A DNA stretch of 64,000 nt from Anaerococcus urinomassiliensis (GTDB lineage: Bacteria > Bacillota > Clostridia > Tissierellales > Peptoniphilaceae): positions 942,501-1,006,500 of the forward strand of contig NZ_LT635782.1 of NCBI RefSeq assembly GCF_900128425.1, given 5' to 3'. The translations under genes and the position numbers were made by a program. A model generated the notes under the pieces. It was given only the letters and a program-made list of their open reading frames with translations, ran no database searches and was not told the origin of the DNA. This document shows, one piece after another, positions 42,223-51,633 of the stretch; position 1 is the first letter of the stretch, and each line of letters begins with the position of its first letter.

Positions 42223-42258
42223 CGCTTTTATTATATGATATAAAAGCGAATATGTAAA
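42223..42258 (-). promoter_or_regulatory. abiE promoter overlapped by an inverted-repeat operator
   Basis: TTTACA (42253-42258) and TATAAT (42230-42235) on the minus strand are spaced by 17 nt. CGCTTTTAT (42223-42231) and ATAAAAGCG (42240-42248) form a perfect 9-bp inverted repeat around an 8-nt gap, covering the -10 box and spacer. This is where an AbiEi repressor would block RNA polymerase. Confidence 0.6.
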
Positions 42259-42318
42259 GTTAGGTTGTGATTGTTTTATCTTTTGTAAAGGATGTAACGA
42301 ATCCTTACTCCCTTCAAT

Positions 42319-42348
42319 AAAAAAAGAGCAGCCTTTTAAGCTACTCTT
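42319..42348 (-). terminator. terminator at the end of the murB-to-rlmD transcript
   Basis: AGAGCAGC (42326-42333) and GCTACTCT (42341-42348) pair with one G-U, followed on the minus strand by TTTTTTT. It sits between the backbone operon and the AbiE pair and marks the approximate edge of the accessory island. Confidence 0.7.
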
Positions 42349-42390
42349 GTAGAAAGTACAAAATGAGTTAATTATATTTTTTGTGTTTCC

Positions 42391-42513
42391 TCATACTAGT
42401 CTCAAAACTACTCTTACGTCCATATAGTTTTTTTGAGTCTTTTTGACGTATCCTTCTTCATCTTTTTCAAAGACAAAATGCTTGTAAAACTGCTTAAAAT
42501 GCAGGATTTCTAA
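42391..42513 (-). pseudogene. possible GNAT-like C-terminal remnant downstream of rlmD
   Basis: The minus strand is open just after the rlmD stop and reads HFKQFYKHFVFEKDEEGYV and later YMDVRVVLRLV before a stop. FYKHFVFE followed by a strand ending VVLRL resembles the end of a GNAT acetyltransferase. There is no start codon or ribosome binding site. Identification is weak. Confidence 0.25.
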
Positions 42514-42515
42514 AT

Positions 42516-43766
42516 TTATATCTTTTGTATCAACGCTATAGTCTCCACATGCATAGTCTGAGGGAACATATCTACTGCCTTTATTTTCTTTAGTTCATAG
42601 CCCCTATCCATAAATCTTTTGATATCCCTAGCTAAGGTTTGAGGGTTGCAGGATATGTAGACTATTTTTTCTATGCCTGAATTTGCTATTGTTTTTACTA
42701 CATCTTTATCTAGGCCTGCTCTTGGTGGGTCTACTGTTATTGCATCAATTTTTTCTTTTTTTATAAAGTTATTATCGATGAATCTTGCATTTTTTGCTAT
42801 GAATTTATAGTCTTTGAGTCCATTTCTTTTTGCATTTTCATTGGCATCTTTTATGGCATTTTTGTTGATTTCTACTCCTACAATGTGGTCATCATTTATT
42901 GACATGGAGCTTGTTGCAGATCCACAGTAGAGGTCTAGGAGTTTTTGGTTTTCTCCTAAGAAAACTCTTGCAACTTTATATAAGTTTACTATTTGGTATT
43001 GGTTTACTTGATAGAAATCGTCGGCAGATATCTTGAATGCTTTTTCTCCAATTTTAAAGTCAAGATTCCCAATGCCACTTATGTGGATTATCTCTCTACC
43101 GTTTATGAGGTTAATAAGATATTTTGAATTTTGGTATATCTTTCTAATATATTCTTGTGATTTTTCAAAAAATTTGCCATGGAGATTTAATAATATATCT
43201 TTGCCGTTAGTTCTGATTGATATTTCTTTTATCAAATCATCACAATTTTGGTTGATATCTCTACTTATTTTTTCGATTTCTGATAAATTTTCTGATATTA
43301 TCTCACTTGCGAGCATACAATCGTCTATTGTTACCATCTCATCGGAATAATTCTTAAGATAGTTAAGTCCTCCATCTTTATCTACTTGCAAGCGAATTTT
43401 GTTTCTATAAGAAAATTCTGGGCTTTCTAATATTTCAATATCTTCTATTTCAAGTCCTGTTGATTTTTTGATTGCATTTTTTATCAAGTTCTTTTTTAAT
43501 TCTATTTGTGTGTCATAATTGATATCCATTATAGAACAACCTCCACATTCATAAAAATATGGACATGGAGGTTTTCTTTCAAACTTGCTTTTTATATTTG
43601 TTTTTATTTTCCTAGCCTCTAAGAAATTTCTCTTTTCGGCTAAGATTTCGGCATCGAGAGTTTCGCCATAGACTGCGTTTTCTACAAAGACTGTTTTGCC
43701 TTTAGTTTTCGCTACTCCTCTGCCGTCTTGGATGATATCAATTATCTTTAAATCTTCTAGGATCAT
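42516..43766 (-). CDS. rlmD: 23S rRNA (uracil-C5)-methyltransferase, RlmD/RumA family
   Basis: 416 residues. N-terminal TRAM domain (about 1-58); iron-sulphur cluster cysteines in CPYFYECGGCSIMD (68, 74, 77) with a fourth in DDCMLA (about 153); SAM-binding KLLDLYCGSATSS; DPPRAGLDKDVV; nucleophile region YISCNPQTLARD; and HVETIALIQK at the end. It methylates a uridine in 23S rRNA (U1939 class; Gram-positive members may also act at U747). It starts at the last base of the pyk stop, so it is translationally coupled, and is the last gene of the backbone operon. Confidence 0.92.
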   Translation of the reverse strand: MILEDLKIIDIIQDGRGVAKTKGKTVFVENAVYGETLDAEILAEKRNFLEARKIKTNIKSKFERKPPCPYFYECGGCSIMDINYDTQIELKKNLIKNAIKKSTGLEIEDIEILESPEFSYRNKIRLQVDKDGGLNYLKNYSDEMVTIDDCMLASEIISENLSEIEKISRDINQNCDDLIKEISIRTNGKDILLNLHGKFFEKSQEYIRKIYQNSKYLINLINGREIIHISGIGNLDFKIGEKAFKISADDFYQVNQYQIVNLYKVARVFLGENQKLLDLYCGSATSSMSINDDHIVGVEINKNAIKDANENAKRNGLKDYKFIAKNARFIDNNFIKKEKIDAITVDPPRAGLDKDVVKTIANSGIEKIVYISCNPQTLARDIKRFMDRGYELKKIKAVDMFPQTMHVETIALIQKI

Positions 43767-45544
43767 TAGATAACTTTTGTTTCTCCTTTATAAATTACTC
43801 CGCCGATTGGATCGACTGTGATTATATCTCCATCATTTACTAAGTTTCTGATGTTAAAGGCACCTACTACGGCTGGGATTCCAAAGTGTACTGCTGCTAT
43901 AGCGGTGTGGCTTGTTAGTCCACCTTCTTCTGTTACTATAGCTTTTGCCTTTTCGATATATTCTGTGATATCAGAGTCTGTAAATTTGGCTACTAGGATA
44001 TCTCCTTCTTCAAATTTTTCTTCTAGTTCTTTTTTAGTTGATGCTAGACATACTTTTCCTGCTACAGATTTGGTTCCTATACCTGTACCACTTGTGATGA
44101 TGTCGCCAATGATGTGAACTTTGATTAGGTTTGAGTTTCCTGAGATTCCTAATGGAATACCAGCTGTAACTACTGTCAAATCGCCTTCATTGACATAATT
44201 TTCGTTGATAGCTCCAAATATTGCTCTTTCGATTAGTTCATCTGTCTCTTTGGCTTCTTGGATTACTATTGGATATACTCCCCATACTACAGATAGTTGT
44301 CTTGCAACTTTTTCTGTTGTTGTGGCTGCAACTATATTTGTTCTTGGTTTAAATTTAGAGATTACTCTTGATGTATTACCACTTGATGTACATGAAATGA
44401 TAGCTGATGCTTCAAGTTCCTTGGCAATTTCACAAGTGTTTCTTGCTATGGAGTTTGTTACGTTGTTTAAGCTTGATATGTCTGTTTCGTATACATTCTT
44501 ATTAAAGTCATCTGATAATTCTGTTGTTATGCAGATATTTCTCATTGTACGAACAGCTTCTACTGGATATTTTCCTCCAGCTGTTTCACCAGAGAGCATG
44601 ACACAGTCTGTTCCGTCTATGATAGCATTTGCAACGTCTGTTGTTTCTGCACGAGTTGGCCTTGGGTTTCTAATCATAGAGTCAAGCATTTGTGTTGCAG
44701 TTATAACTGGTTTTGATGCAAGATTTGTTTTCCTGATCAACTCTTTTTGGACAATTGGTATAAGTTCTGTACGAATTTCTATTCCAAGGTCACCACGCGC
44801 TACCATGATACCATCAGATGCTTCGATAATTTCATCGACGTTGTCTACACCTTCTTGAGATTCTATTTTTGATATGATTTTGATGTTTTCGCCACCGTGG
44901 TCTTCTAGTACTCTTCTGATGTCGTATACGTCTTCTTTTTTGCGGACGAATGAAGCAGCTATGAAGTCAATATCATTTTCTATACCAAACTTGATATCGT
45001 CTATATCTTTAGGTGTTATAGCTGGTAGATTTGTCTGACGTCCTGGAAGGTTAACTCCCTTATGGTTGGATAAAACACCGTTATTTAGTGCTTTACAAAC
45101 TACATCTGTACCATCTTTTATATCAACTACTTCTAGTTGTACTAGACCATCATCGATAAATATTTCGCTTCCCACTTCTACATCTTCTGGTAAACCAGCA
45201 TAAGATACTGATACAATATCTTGATTACCAATTACATCCCTAGTTGTAAGGGTGAATGTATCTCCTGGTTTTAGGAAAATTTCATCAACGTCAAAGTTAC
45301 CAGTCCTAATTTCTGGTCCCTTAGTATCTAGCATGATAGCTATAGGTGTATTTAATTTGCGTCTAATTTTTCTTATTGTTTTGATTTTTTCTAAGTGTTC
45401 TTCGTGTGTACCATGGGAAAAATTAAGTCTTGCAACATTCATCCCACTTTTTACAAGTTCTTCAAGGATTTCTGGAGCTTCAGATGATGGACCAATAGTA
45501 CAAACAATTTTTGTCTTTTTTAAGTGTTCTGGCATTTGATTCAT
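43766..45544 (-). CDS. pyk: pyruvate kinase with C-terminal PEP-utiliser-like domain
   Basis: 592 residues. The barrel has KIVCTIGPSSEAPE, NFSHGTHEEH, MLDTKGPEIRTG, the active-site MVARGDLGIEI and CVMLSGETAGGKYPVEAV. The extra C-terminal about 110 residues, with VTEEGGLTSHTAIAAVHFGIP, are the phosphohistidine-like domain found on Bacillus and clostridial enzymes. It converts PEP and ADP to pyruvate and ATP, the last step of glycolysis. It lies 14 bp after pfkA, the classical Firmicutes pairing. Confidence 0.96.
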   Translation of the reverse strand: MNQMPEHLKKTKIVCTIGPSSEAPEILEELVKSGMNVARLNFSHGTHEEHLEKIKTIRKIRRKLNTPIAIMLDTKGPEIRTGNFDVDEIFLKPGDTFTLTTRDVIGNQDIVSVSYAGLPEDVEVGSEIFIDDGLVQLEVVDIKDGTDVVCKALNNGVLSNHKGVNLPGRQTNLPAITPKDIDDIKFGIENDIDFIAASFVRKKEDVYDIRRVLEDHGGENIKIISKIESQEGVDNVDEIIEASDGIMVARGDLGIEIRTELIPIVQKELIRKTNLASKPVITATQMLDSMIRNPRPTRAETTDVANAIIDGTDCVMLSGETAGGKYPVEAVRTMRNICITTELSDDFNKNVYETDISSLNNVTNSIARNTCEIAKELEASAIISCTSSGNTSRVISKFKPRTNIVAATTTEKVARQLSVVWGVYPIVIQEAKETDELIERAIFGAINENYVNEGDLTVVTAGIPLGISGNSNLIKVHIIGDIITSGTGIGTKSVAGKVCLASTKKELEEKFEEGDILVAKFTDSDITEYIEKAKAIVTEEGGLTSHTAIAAVHFGIPAVVGAFNIRNLVNDGDIITVDPIGGVIYKGETKVI

Positions 45545-45558
45545 ATTATGATTCCTTC

Positions 45559-46518
45559 CTATCTTGAAAGATTATTTGCTAATGCGTATAGTTTCTCGTT
45601 AAACTGTGACTTAGAGTTTATTGCTTCATCAATGCTAACTTCAATTAGTTTTCCATTAGCATAGCCAATAGCAAGTCCTGTCTTCTCTTCTTGTAAAAGT
45701 TCTACTGCGTGAGCTCCCATTGTTGAACCTAGTAGCCTATCAACTGTTGATGGTGAGCCACCTCTTTGTACGTGACCTAATACTGTAACCTTTGTTTCAA
45801 TTCCTGTCTTTTCTTCTAGTTCATTTGCTACAGAGTATGGGTCACCAACTCCCTCTGCTAGGGTTATAAGGTGGTGAAGCTTACCTCTTTTTTTGCCGTG
45901 TTCCATTTTTTCTATGATTTCATCTATTGAAAATTCGTGTTCAGGTACTATGATAGATTCTGCACCACCTGCAAGACCAGAAAATAGTGCCAAGTCGCCA
46001 CAGTTTCTGCCCATTACTTCTATTACAACAGCTCTACCGTGAGAACTGGATGTATCACGAAGTTTGCCTACAGCATCTGATACGGTTTCCATAGCTGTGA
46101 AAAATCCAATTGTAAAGTCAGTGTATCCCATATCATTGTCTATGGTTCCTGGTATTCCTACGGTTTTGATCCCAAGATCTGAAAGAGCCTTGGCTCCTTG
46201 GAAGGAACCATCACCACCAATTACTATAAGGCCTTCAATACCATAGTCTGCCAAGATTTGAGCTCCTCTTTCTTGACCTTTTTTACTTTTAAATTCTAGG
46301 CTTCTTGCAGTACCTAGTATAGTACCACCCTTATGTATGATATCTGCAACAGATGATACATTCATCTCATAGATATCACCTTTCATCAAGCCATCGTATC
46401 CATTTCTGATACCCTTAATTCTCATTCCACTATTTAATGCTGTACGGACTGCCGCTCTTATAGCAGAGTTCATGCCTGGCGCATCGCCACCACTTGTTAA
46501 AATTCCTATAGTTTTCAT
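45559..46518 (-). CDS. pfkA: ATP-dependent 6-phosphofructokinase
   Basis: 319 residues, the normal bacterial length. ILTSGGDAPGMNSAIRA binds ATP; GGDGSFQGA and the catalytic PGTIDNDM are intact; the effector and substrate helix region HVQRGGSPSTVDR is present. It phosphorylates fructose 6-phosphate, the committed step of glycolysis. AAGGAG precedes the ATG. The spacing of 8 bp to dnaE and 14 bp to pyk indicates one operon. Confidence 0.97.
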   Translation of the reverse strand: MKTIGILTSGGDAPGMNSAIRAAVRTALNSGMRIKGIRNGYDGLMKGDIYEMNVSSVADIIHKGGTILGTARSLEFKSKKGQERGAQILADYGIEGLIVIGGDGSFQGAKALSDLGIKTVGIPGTIDNDMGYTDFTIGFFTAMETVSDAVGKLRDTSSSHGRAVVIEVMGRNCGDLALFSGLAGGAESIIVPEHEFSIDEIIEKMEHGKKRGKLHHLITLAEGVGDPYSVANELEEKTGIETKVTVLGHVQRGGSPSTVDRLLGSTMGAHAVELLQEEKTGLAIGYANGKLIEVSIDEAINSKSQFNEKLYALANNLSR

Positions 46519-46526
46519 AATTCTCC

Positions 46527-49500
46527 TTAATTTAACTTAACATTTTCTTTTCCAAGAAAATTATACAGTTTTTCCATTAAATTATCATTAACATTAATCC
46601 AAAGTCTCTGGTCAAGTTTGACTGATTTATTCTTATCCGCAAAATATATCACAACAGGGGTATCTCCCTGGGATTCTTGTAATATCCTCTTCAAATTATT
46701 ATACCTGTTATATTCAGTTTTCAGGTATAAAACATCAAGATTCAAACTTTCTATGTCTATAAATTCTGATGTAAGTAATTTCACATCATTTTCATCTACT
46801 TGTAATTTACCCTTTACTAGGACTACATTATCTTCATCAACTAAATTTCTATATTTTCTGTATGTCTCTGGGAAAATAACCATCTCAATTGTTCCGTACA
46901 TATCTTCCAAGCTTGCAAAGGACATAAGGGTCCTCGACTTAGTCATTATCTCAGATTTGCCAGTAATAATTCCTGCCATTGTAACATATTTGTTGTCCAA
47001 TCTCTGGATTTCTAAGTCTGTCAAATCTTCTTTGAATGAATTCTTGAAGTTTACTAGCTTTGATAGCCTATCGCTTGCATCACTTAAAGGATGGTCAGAT
47101 ATATAAAAACCTAATACGTCTTTTTCCAATGAAAGTTTAACCTTTTTTGGATACTCGTTGATTTCTGGCATATTGATATCGTTTGTTGACTTACTATCTG
47201 TATCATCGGCAAAGTCTAGTAGGTTCATTTGCCCTTTTACATTTATTTTTTGACCTTCATGGACATTTGTCATAGCCGACTCATAAACAGCCATAAGCCT
47301 ACTTCTCTTATAGCCCATAGAATCAAAAGCACCAGCCTTAATAAGTGATTCTAGACCTTTTTTATTAAGGGCCCTTGAGTCGTATGCCTCAACTCTTTCT
47401 AGGAAATTTTTGAAATTTGTAAATTTCCCTCCCTCATTGCGACTGCCTACGATTGCATTTATGAAGTTTATACCTAGATTTTTGATGGCAGAAAGACCAA
47501 AAATAATTCTGCCGTCTTTGGCATGGAAATTTTCATAAGAAATATTGACATCTGGAGCAATCAGCTCTATTCCCATTGCCTTTGTTTCGCTAATATAAGT
47601 ATAGAGCTTTGAGGTGTTATCCATGACAGATGATATGAGATTTGCCATGTATTCTTCTGGGAAATAGTGTTTCAAATAGGCTGTTTGAATGGCAACCAAT
47701 GAGTATGCGGCTGAGTGAGACTTGTTAAAGGCGTATTTGGCAAAAGATATCATTTCATCATAAATTATATTTGCATTTTTCTCACTTACGCCATTTCTGG
47801 CACATCCTGGAACCAAAACATTTCCATCTTCATCTACCTTACCGTGAACAAAAACTTCCCTATTGGCTTCCATGACATCCATCTTCTTTTTACTCATGGC
47901 TCGTCTTAGATTATCAGCTTCTCCTAGAGAAAATCCTCCAAGCTGTTGAACTATCTGCATTACCTGCTCTTGGTAGACTATAATTCCATAAGTTACTCCT
48001 AGTATTGGCTTTAATTTTTCATCAATGTAGGATATATCTTCTGGGTTGTTTTTGTTGTGGATATATGTTGGTATCTCATCCATCGGTCCTGGTCTAAAGA
48101 GAGAGTTTGCTGCTATAAGGTCATCAAAAACTGTCGGTTTCAAATTTTTCAAGAAATTTCTCATACCAGCAGACTCAAATTGGAATAAACCTATGGTTTT
48201 TGCCTTATTAAACTGTTTTATGACATATGGATCATTTTCGTCAATATTTTCTATGTCAATTTCTATACCACGGTTTTTCTTGACATCCTTAATTGTATCT
48301 TTGATTACTGTAAGATTCCTCAGTCCCAAAAAGTCCATCTTTAGTAGACCCAACTCTTCTATCTCGGTCATATTGTATTGAGTGACTACTAGATCATTGG
48401 ATAGGGCAAGAGGTACTATGTCTGTCAAGATTTCCTTGCTCATTACAACTCCAGCTGCATGTATGGACGTGTGACGTGGAAGGGCTTCTAGTTTTCTTGC
48501 AGTGTCAATAAGTCTTTTACTTTCTGCATCATTTTGGTAAGCTTCTTTAAACTTTTCTGATTCCTCAAGGGCCCTATCTAGGGTCATATTAATGACTTGT
48601 GGAACTAATTTTGCAATCCTATCTACCTTGCCATAAGAAATATCAAGAACTCTTCCCACATCTCTTATTGCATTTCTAGCCTGCATCCTACCAAAAGTTA
48701 CAATTTGAGATACGTGGTCCCTGCCATAAAGTTCATTTACATATTCTACTACTTCGTCACGTCTGACATAGTCAAAGTCTATGTCTATATCTGGCATGGA
48801 TACTCTCTCAGGGTTTAGGAAACGCTCAAAGATTAAATGGTATTTGATCGGGTCTATTTGGGTGATGTCTAAGGCATAGGAGACAATGGATCCTGCTGCC
48901 GATCCACGTCCAGGCCCTACTGCTATGTCATGGTCTTTGGCATATTTTACAAAGTCCCATACTATTAGGAAGTAATCTATATATCCCATATTGTTGATTA
49001 CTGTAATCTCTTTTTGGGCACGGGACCTGATTTCTTCTGTCACATTTTCGTACTTTTTTGCCAAACCTTGGTCAACCAAATCTGTCAAATATTCAAGATT
49101 TGTAGTGTCCTCTGGTAATTTGCTAAAGTATGGAAGGTGAGGATTGTGAAACTCAATTTCTAGATTGCACATATCTGCAATCTTTTGGGTATTTTCAATT
49201 GCCCTGTCATAATCTTTAAAAATCGCCTGCATTTCGTCATAACTTTTTAGGTAAAATTCATCGGCAGGCATTTTCATCCTATCTTCATCCTTGATCAAGG
49301 AACCTGTTTGCACGCACAAGAGTACGTCTTGGTAGTAGGCGTCTTCCTTGTTTATGTAATGAACATCGTTTGTCGCAACAAGTTCTATGTCCAAGTCTTT
49401 GTGTATTTTGTTTAAAACTTCATTAACCTGTCTTTGCTCTCTTAGTCCATGATTTTGTAGTTCCAAATAATAATTTTCTTTGCCAAATAAATCCTTGTAT

Positions 49501-49982
49501 TTTTGCGCTGTTTCATAGGCTTTTTTGATATCATTTTCTAAAATTCTCTGGTTTACTTCACCATTTAGGCAGGCGCTTAGGGCAATGAGTCCATCCTTGT
49601 GTTTTTTTATAAAATCAAAGTCAATCCTTGGCTTGTAATAAAAACCATTAACATAGGCTTCGGATACTATTTTTAGTAAGTTCTTATATCCCTCTTTGTT
49701 TTTGGCAAGCAAAATCAGATGGTAATAACGCCTATTGCTAGGGTCTTTTTTTAGATGATCATCTTCTGATATATAAACTTCTGAACCTATGATTGGCTTG
49801 ATGTTCCTAGCCTTAGCTGCTTTATAAAATTCTATAACTCCATACATTTGCCCATGATCTGTTATGGCAATAGAATCCATATTTAATTCTTGACACCTAT
49901 CAAGCAGTTGATTTATCCTAGAAAATCCATCTAATAGTGAATATTCTGTGTGCACATGTAGGTGAGTAAATTTATTTTCCAT
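46527..49982 (-). CDS. dnaE: DNA polymerase III alpha subunit DnaE
   Basis: 1,151 residues. The PHP domain starts FTHLHVHTEYSLLDG; the polymerase core has GPGRGSAAGSIVSYALDI and the catalytic MPDIDIDFDY; TSIHAAGVVMS, KMDFLGLRNLTVI and YQEQVMQI are the usual later motifs; a C-terminal helix-hairpin-helix and OB-fold (about 960-1060) follow. In Firmicutes DnaE extends primers and acts in repair synthesis beside PolC. The gene order whiA-dnaE-pfkA-pyk is typical of clostridia. It ends 8 bp before pfkA. Confidence 0.96.
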   Translation of the reverse strand: MENKFTHLHVHTEYSLLDGFSRINQLLDRCQELNMDSIAITDHGQMYGVIEFYKAAKARNIKPIIGSEVYISEDDHLKKDPSNRRYYHLILLAKNKEGYKNLLKIVSEAYVNGFYYKPRIDFDFIKKHKDGLIALSACLNGEVNQRILENDIKKAYETAQKYKDLFGKENYYLELQNHGLREQRQVNEVLNKIHKDLDIELVATNDVHYINKEDAYYQDVLLCVQTGSLIKDEDRMKMPADEFYLKSYDEMQAIFKDYDRAIENTQKIADMCNLEIEFHNPHLPYFSKLPEDTTNLEYLTDLVDQGLAKKYENVTEEIRSRAQKEITVINNMGYIDYFLIVWDFVKYAKDHDIAVGPGRGSAAGSIVSYALDITQIDPIKYHLIFERFLNPERVSMPDIDIDFDYVRRDEVVEYVNELYGRDHVSQIVTFGRMQARNAIRDVGRVLDISYGKVDRIAKLVPQVINMTLDRALEESEKFKEAYQNDAESKRLIDTARKLEALPRHTSIHAAGVVMSKEILTDIVPLALSNDLVVTQYNMTEIEELGLLKMDFLGLRNLTVIKDTIKDVKKNRGIEIDIENIDENDPYVIKQFNKAKTIGLFQFESAGMRNFLKNLKPTVFDDLIAANSLFRPGPMDEIPTYIHNKNNPEDISYIDEKLKPILGVTYGIIVYQEQVMQIVQQLGGFSLGEADNLRRAMSKKKMDVMEANREVFVHGKVDEDGNVLVPGCARNGVSEKNANIIYDEMISFAKYAFNKSHSAAYSLVAIQTAYLKHYFPEEYMANLISSVMDNTSKLYTYISETKAMGIELIAPDVNISYENFHAKDGRIIFGLSAIKNLGINFINAIVGSRNEGGKFTNFKNFLERVEAYDSRALNKKGLESLIKAGAFDSMGYKRSRLMAVYESAMTNVHEGQKINVKGQMNLLDFADDTDSKSTNDINMPEINEYPKKVKLSLEKDVLGFYISDHPLSDASDRLSKLVNFKNSFKEDLTDLEIQRLDNKYVTMAGIITGKSEIMTKSRTLMSFASLEDMYGTIEMVIFPETYRKYRNLVDEDNVVLVKGKLQVDENDVKLLTSEFIDIESLNLDVLYLKTEYNRYNNLKRILQESQGDTPVVIYFADKNKSVKLDQRLWINVNDNLMEKLYNFLGKENVKLN

Positions 49983-50012
49983 ACTTAATCCTTAATTAAA
50001 AAAGACTTGTTT

Positions 50013-50906
50013 TCACAAATCTTCAGCCATCTTAATAAATTTCTGTAACCTATAATTAACCTTGGACTTGCTCATAGGCGGATCTAACATTTGTCCCAAT
50101 TCTTCTATAGCAGTATATGGATTTACTAGTCTAAGCTCAGCTAATTCTTTCATCTCATCTGACAAATCATCCAACATACCAGCGTTAAATATAGCCTTTA
50201 TGGCATCTACTTGCTTTAATGATGCAGTCACAGTTCTATCAATGTTGGCTTTATCAAAATTAGTTTGCCTATTGATATTATTTCTAATTGATTTCATGGC
50301 TCTTACATCTTCAAGCTCAAATAAGGACTTATTGGCAACAATTATAGCCAAAAAGTCTGAAATCTTGTCGCTATCTTTAAGATAGACTACCTTTATTTCT
50401 CCCTTGTCGTTAATTTTAGGATTTAGGTCAAAGATATCCATAGACTCTTTTGTTAGTACAGATTCTTCTATAGAATTTGTTGAAATCTCAAGATTGTAGC
50501 CTCTTTGAGGGTCGTTTACTGATCCTTTCAATACAAAGGCAATTTTAAGATATGACTTTATATCATCAAGGGATACATCTTCCAGATATGAATCCTTGTT
50601 TATAAAAAACTCATTAGACGCATCCATGAGTTCTTGAGATATGGATTCCTCTTCGACAATTACTGAAAATAGCCTATCTTTATCCATATCTTTTATCTCA
50701 AAGATTGGAGAATAAGCATATACTTTTTTGATTAGATTGTAAATATATCTGGCTATGGTATTTGAATAAGTCTTAAAAATCACCTGATAGCTAGCTCTTG
50801 AAATCCTGATACTTGAAATATACTGAAAGAATGTAAGTAGTTCAGCACGAGCATCTATAGGCTCTTTTTTTAATACTTCTTTTTTACATCTTTTTGAAAA
50901 AGACAT
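50013..50906 (-). CDS. whiA: DNA-binding protein WhiA
   Basis: 297 residues from the ATG at 50906 (AGGTGG five bases upstream); a GTG at 50915 directly after the previous stop is less likely. The N-terminal half is the degenerate LAGLIDADG fold, with AELLTFFQYISSIRISRASY; the C-terminal half is the helix-turn-helix domain, with DEMKELAELRLVNPYTAIEE and MSKSKVNYRLQKF. WhiA affects cell division and chromosome segregation in Firmicutes. It sits between a phosphatase gene and dnaE. Confidence 0.92.
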   Translation of the reverse strand: MSFSKRCKKEVLKKEPIDARAELLTFFQYISSIRISRASYQVIFKTYSNTIARYIYNLIKKVYAYSPIFEIKDMDKDRLFSVIVEEESISQELMDASNEFFINKDSYLEDVSLDDIKSYLKIAFVLKGSVNDPQRGYNLEISTNSIEESVLTKESMDIFDLNPKINDKGEIKVVYLKDSDKISDFLAIIVANKSLFELEDVRAMKSIRNNINRQTNFDKANIDRTVTASLKQVDAIKAIFNAGMLDDLSDEMKELAELRLVNPYTAIEELGQMLDPPMSKSKVNYRLQKFIKMAEDL

Positions 50907-50915
50907 TTTGACCAC

Positions 50916-51632
50916 CTAGTCCACTAATTTGTTCTTTACCTTATTAATTGTATTTTCATCTACGCCTGCATAAGCTAGATAATTTTCAAAAGAATCGTAT
51001 TTACGAGCTACGTATTCGTAGGCTTCTTTCATATAATATGGATTGGTAATCCTAAATATAGAATATGGTTCGTGTTCGTCATATCTTTCTATATATCCAA
51101 GGTAGGCAGATGAAACTTCATAATCTGCTATGATGTCAGATCTACCGACATTAGCAAGACCCATCAAAATCATAGAAACTATACCAGTTCTATCCTTGCC
51201 CTCTTGGCAATGAAATAAGCTTATGCCATCAGTTTTTGCAAATACTTCCATTATCTCTTTAACCTTAGGGTAATTGTCTATAAGATTTCTATACGTAGAC
51301 CCAATAGACACTTCTTTATTGATAATTTGTTGGATTTCTTCCTTACGGAATTCTTCAGATGGAGCTAAAGATATATGATTGTAGTTGAAGTTTTCTTTGA
51401 TTAGCTCATGAGATTTGCTATCAAAGGGAATCTCTCCTGCTCTTCTTAAGTCGATTATTGATTCTACACCATAGTCTTTTAGTGTTTTTATATCATCAAT
51501 TTTTATATCATCGAGGGTGGCTGTCCTCAAAAATTTGCCCCACTTGGTGACCTTGCCATCCATAGTTGGCACACCACCAAGTTCCCTAGCGTTTTTTACA
51601 TCTTTTAAGGGTAGTCTTTTGTAATATTGCAT
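50916..51632 (-). CDS. tyrosine/serine protein phosphatase (Y_phosphatase3 family)
   Basis: 238 residues. The phosphate loop is HCQEGKDRTG (C-x5-R, about residues 154-163); the N-terminal NARELGGVPTMDG and IDLRRAGEI are typical of the IphP-like Y_phosphatase3 family. Tyrosine, serine or phosphoinositide specificity cannot be told from sequence. It lies between rapZ and whiA, with a two-base gap to rapZ, where Bacillus has yvcK. A function connected with the RapZ/WhiA cell-envelope genes is suggested only by position. Confidence 0.88.
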   Translation of the reverse strand: MQYYKRLPLKDVKNARELGGVPTMDGKVTKWGKFLRTATLDDIKIDDIKTLKDYGVESIIDLRRAGEIPFDSKSHELIKENFNYNHISLAPSEEFRKEEIQQIINKEVSIGSTYRNLIDNYPKVKEIMEVFAKTDGISLFHCQEGKDRTGIVSMILMGLANVGRSDIIADYEVSSAYLGYIERYDEHEPYSIFRITNPYYMKEAYEYVARKYDSFENYLAYAGVDENTINKVKNKLVD

Positions 51633-51633
51633 T

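Noticed and set aside
44205..44858. 217-codon plus-strand frame opposite pyk
   Set aside because: Antisense to a fully conserved pyruvate kinase; no ribosome binding site and no family resemblance.
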